Shown in pieces: positions 62,379 to 64,000 of a stretch of 64,000 bases of DNA; position 1 is the first letter of the stretch, and every line of letters starts with the position of its first letter. The notes beneath the pieces are model-generated. The model saw nothing but the letters and a program-made list of their open reading frames with translations. It ran no database searches and was not told the DNA's origin. Origin of the DNA: JABFRG01 sp046351415 (GTDB lineage: Bacteria; Myxococcota_A; Polyangia; Polyangiales; Polyangiaceae); assembly GCA_046351415.1 (NCBI GenBank), contig JAXLYO010000003.1, positions 62,001-126,000 of the forward strand. The letters are read 5' to 3'. Both the position numbers and the translations under genes were made by a program.

Positions 62379-62845
62379 AGCACTACACGCTCGAACGCAC
62401 ACAGTTCATTCCCCGTCCGCGCACCGAAGTCTTCGCGTTCTTCTCGGACGCCTCGAATCTCGAGCGAATTACGCCCGACTTCTTGTCGTTTCGAATCGTG
62501 ACCCCGCTACCCATCGACATTCGCGAAGGCACCCTCATCGACTACCGGCTGCGCCTCTTCGGTATTCCGTTCTCGTGGCGAACGCGCATCAGCGTGTTCG
62601 AGCCGGAGTCGCGCTTCGTCGATGAGCAACTCAAAGGCCCCTACAAGCTGTGGCGTCATCTCCACGAGTTCGAATCGGTGGAGGGCGGTACCCGCATGCG
62701 CGATAGGGTAGACTATGCAATCCCTCTCGGACCTCTCGGGGCGCTCGCGCGTGAGCTCTTCGTGACACGCATGGTGGAGCAGATCTTCGACTACCGCTTC
62801 CGCACGATTGAGGAGCTCATGGGCTCGAAGGCCGACGCGGCATAG
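62375..62845 (+). CDS. SRPBCC-family protein (cyclase/dehydrase-like)
   Basis: 156 residues. Motifs: LERTQFIPRPRTEVFAFFSDASNLERITPDFL, GTLIDYRLRLFGIPFSWRTRI, EGGTRMRDRVDYAIPLGPLG and RFRTIEELMG split across the fold. It binds a hydrophobic ligand; a role with the preceding TIGR01777 protein is likely, since such fusions and pairs are common. Translationally coupled to that gene. Confidence 0.88.
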   Translation: MKHYTLERTQFIPRPRTEVFAFFSDASNLERITPDFLSFRIVTPLPIDIREGTLIDYRLRLFGIPFSWRTRISVFEPESRFVDEQLKGPYKLWRHLHEFESVEGGTRMRDRVDYAIPLGPLGALARELFVTRMVEQIFDYRFRTIEELMGSKADAA

Positions 62846-62929
62846 CAAGCTCGCCGCCTCCGCGCGTCTCTCGATTCGGCGCCGCATGGGCGCGTCTCTC
62901 GCCCCCCATCGCGCTGCCGTCGAAAGCGC

Positions 62930-62959
62930 TTGCGTTCTAATTAACTCAATGGTTAATTA
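62930..62959 (+). promoter_or_regulatory. Promoter and palindromic operator, third arsR module
   Basis: TAATTAAC (62938-62945) and GTTAATTA (62952-62959) are perfect 8-bp arms with a 6-bp centre. TTGCGT (62930-62935), a 17-bp spacer and TTAATT (62953-62958) give a plausible promoter that the palindrome overlaps. The ATG at 62975 is 16 bases beyond, so this message should have a short leader, unlike modules 1 and 2. Confidence 0.6.
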
Positions 62960-62974
62960 ACGAACAGGTTGAAT

Positions 62975-63349
62975 ATGCTCGAGACCCGAGACCCTTTGAG
63001 CCTGACGTTTGCAGCGCTCGCCGATCCGACCCGGCGATCCTTGCTTGCGCGACTCTCGAAGGGAGAGGCATCCGTGACGGAACTCGCCGATCCGTTCCTC
63101 TCCGAGATGAGTCTTCCCGCCGTGACGAAGCACCTCAAAGTGCTCGAGCGGGCTGGGCTCATCACGAAGACGCGCGATGCTCAATGGCGGCCATGTCGCC
63201 TGAATGGCGCGCCACTCCTCGAGGCAAACAACTGGATTGCCCAGTACCGCGCGTACTGGGAAGAGAGCCTCGATCGACTCGGGGACTATCTGAAGACACT
63301 CGAACCCAAGAAGGCCCAAAAGGGAGGACGTCGTGGCAAAAAGCAATGA
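62975..63349 (+). CDS. ArsR-family transcriptional regulator, module 3
   Basis: 124 residues from the ATG at 62975; a TTG two codons upstream is possible. HTH seen in FAALADPTRRSLLARLSKGEASVTELADPF, then SLPAVTKHLKVLERAGLITKTRDAQWRPC. The tail is Lys/Arg/Gly-rich. Its end overlaps the next gene's GTG start by 17 bases. Confidence 0.9.
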   Translation: MLETRDPLSLTFAALADPTRRSLLARLSKGEASVTELADPFLSEMSLPAVTKHLKVLERAGLITKTRDAQWRPCRLNGAPLLEANNWIAQYRAYWEESLDRLGDYLKTLEPKKAQKGGRRGKKQ

Positions 63350-64000
63350 CTCGAACGAAATCAAAATCACCCGCATCTACGACGCCTCGCTCAAGGCGGT
63401 CTGGGATGCATGGACCGATCCGAATCAAGTCGCGAAGTGGTGGGGGCCGCGTGGCTTCACCCTGACGACGCACTCGAAGGACCTGCGTCCGGGCGGCACG
63501 TGGGACTACACGATGCACGGTCCGGACGGAACCGACTACCCCAATTACACCACCTACCATGAGGTGGAACCGTACGCGCTCCTCGTTTACGACCACGGAG
63601 GCACACGTACGACGCCACCGCTCTTCCGAGTGACTGCGCGGTTCACCGAGGTCGAGCGGGGCAAGCGAACGAGGCTCGACATGACGATGGCGCTCGAGAC
63701 CGTCGAGGCCGCACGGGAGACGCGGAAGTTCATCAAGAAAGCCGGGGGCGAATCGACCTGGGACCGCCTCGACGAGTACCTCGCGAAAGAGGCTACGGGA
63801 GAAGAGCGCTTCGTCATCAATCGTTCGTTCGACGCGCCCATTGCGAAGATGTGGGAGCTTTGGACGAACCCCGAGCACTTCAGCCGTTGGCTCCCTCCAA
63901 CGGGCGCGACCATGAAGTTCATCGAAGCAAGCATTCGACCTGGTGGGACCTCTCGCTACGTCATGAAGACGGACAGTGGTCTCACGATGTACGGAAGGGT
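63333..64000 (+). CDS. Tandem SRPBCC/AHSA1 protein, module 3, cut by the window end
   Basis: The frame starts at a GTG (63333) with GGGAGGA five bases upstream and stays open to the window edge (222 codons seen). The first AHSA1 domain runs from ITRIYDASLKAVWDAWTD to RLDEYLAKE. A second one begins at FVINRSFDAPIAKMWELWTN and RWLPPTGATMKF, and continues past the edge. Two fused AHSA1 domains are unusual compared with the single-domain partners of modules 1 and 2. Confidence 0.88.
   Translation, partial: MAKSNDSNEIKITRIYDASLKAVWDAWTDPNQVAKWWGPRGFTLTTHSKDLRPGGTWDYTMHGPDGTDYPNYTTYHEVEPYALLVYDHGGTRTTPPLFRVTARFTEVERGKRTRLDMTMALETVEAARETRKFIKKAGGESTWDRLDEYLAKEATGEERFVINRSFDAPIAKMWELWTNPEHFSRWLPPTGATMKFIEASIRPGGTSRYVMKTDSGLTMYGR

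Noticed and set aside
1..64000. CRISPR arrays, insertion sequences, tRNA or rRNA genes
   Set aside because: No regularly spaced direct repeats with spacers, no transposase-like protein with terminal inverted repeats, no cloverleaf or rRNA-like sequence was seen.

Overview
The window is GC-rich, gene-dense chromosomal DNA. It has many putative lipoproteins whose low-complexity linkers are rich in Asp, Gly, Ala and Ser, an IgGFc-binding-type surface protein, an RCC1-repeat lipoprotein, a SUMF1-domain lipoprotein with Cys-rich repeats, and a myxobacterial-style carotenoid locus. This points to a myxobacterium (Myxococcota), probably of the Polyangia type; that is inference from content, not from a marker gene. 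I saw no rRNA, tRNA, CRISPR array, prophage or insertion sequence.

About 0-43 kb is a mosaic of housekeeping and accessory genes. It holds zwf; a lipoprotein-anchored SPFH protein; a PhyH oxygenase; a secreted relative of spider-venom/actinobacterial sphingomyelinase D with a Cys-rich tail; a RoxA-like ribosomal oxygenase; an ECF sigma factor with a SnoaL-like tail; an arsenic pair (aqpS-arsC); a possibly frameshifted pyrophosphatase; a frameshifted lipoprotein; a beta-lactamase-fold hydrolase; a tail-specific protease; a truncated AI-2E-type permease; a beta-propeller protein; a PHP phosphoesterase; the tyrosine-catabolic pair hmgA-hppD with a divergent LysR regulator; and a MacAB/Lol-type exporter. 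Three ArsR-regulator/SRPBCC two-gene modules (14.5, 31.0 and 63.0 kb) each carry their own palindrome. In two of them the palindrome covers the promoter or start codon, and the transcript is predicted to be leaderless.

About 43-63 kb is a light-response and carotenoid locus. CrtE, CrtB and CrtI would make an acyclic carotene, CruA would cyclise one end, CrtC and CrtD would modify the other end, CrtZ would hydroxylate, and a glycosyltransferase plus a PlsC-type acyltransferase could make a carotenoid glycoside ester. A CarH-type MerR/B12 photoreceptor with the full W-x9-EH and D-x-H-x2-G signatures sits beside crtI. A second MerR/CarH-like protein that lacks the cobalamin-binding His lies 8 kb away. 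Phased 11-bp repeats of the type TTGTATANNNN occur at the promoters of crtE/crtD, crtI/carH, the fasciclin gene and the ABC1-kinase gene. These tie non-carotenoid genes (FAS1 lipoprotein, thioredoxin-fold protein, ABC1/UbiB kinase, glutathione peroxidase) into what looks like one photo-oxidative-stress regulon.

Three genes (ppa, the 18.4-20.0 kb lipoprotein, crtC) look interrupted by single-base frameshifts. Sequencing error and real mutation cannot be separated from the sequence alone.
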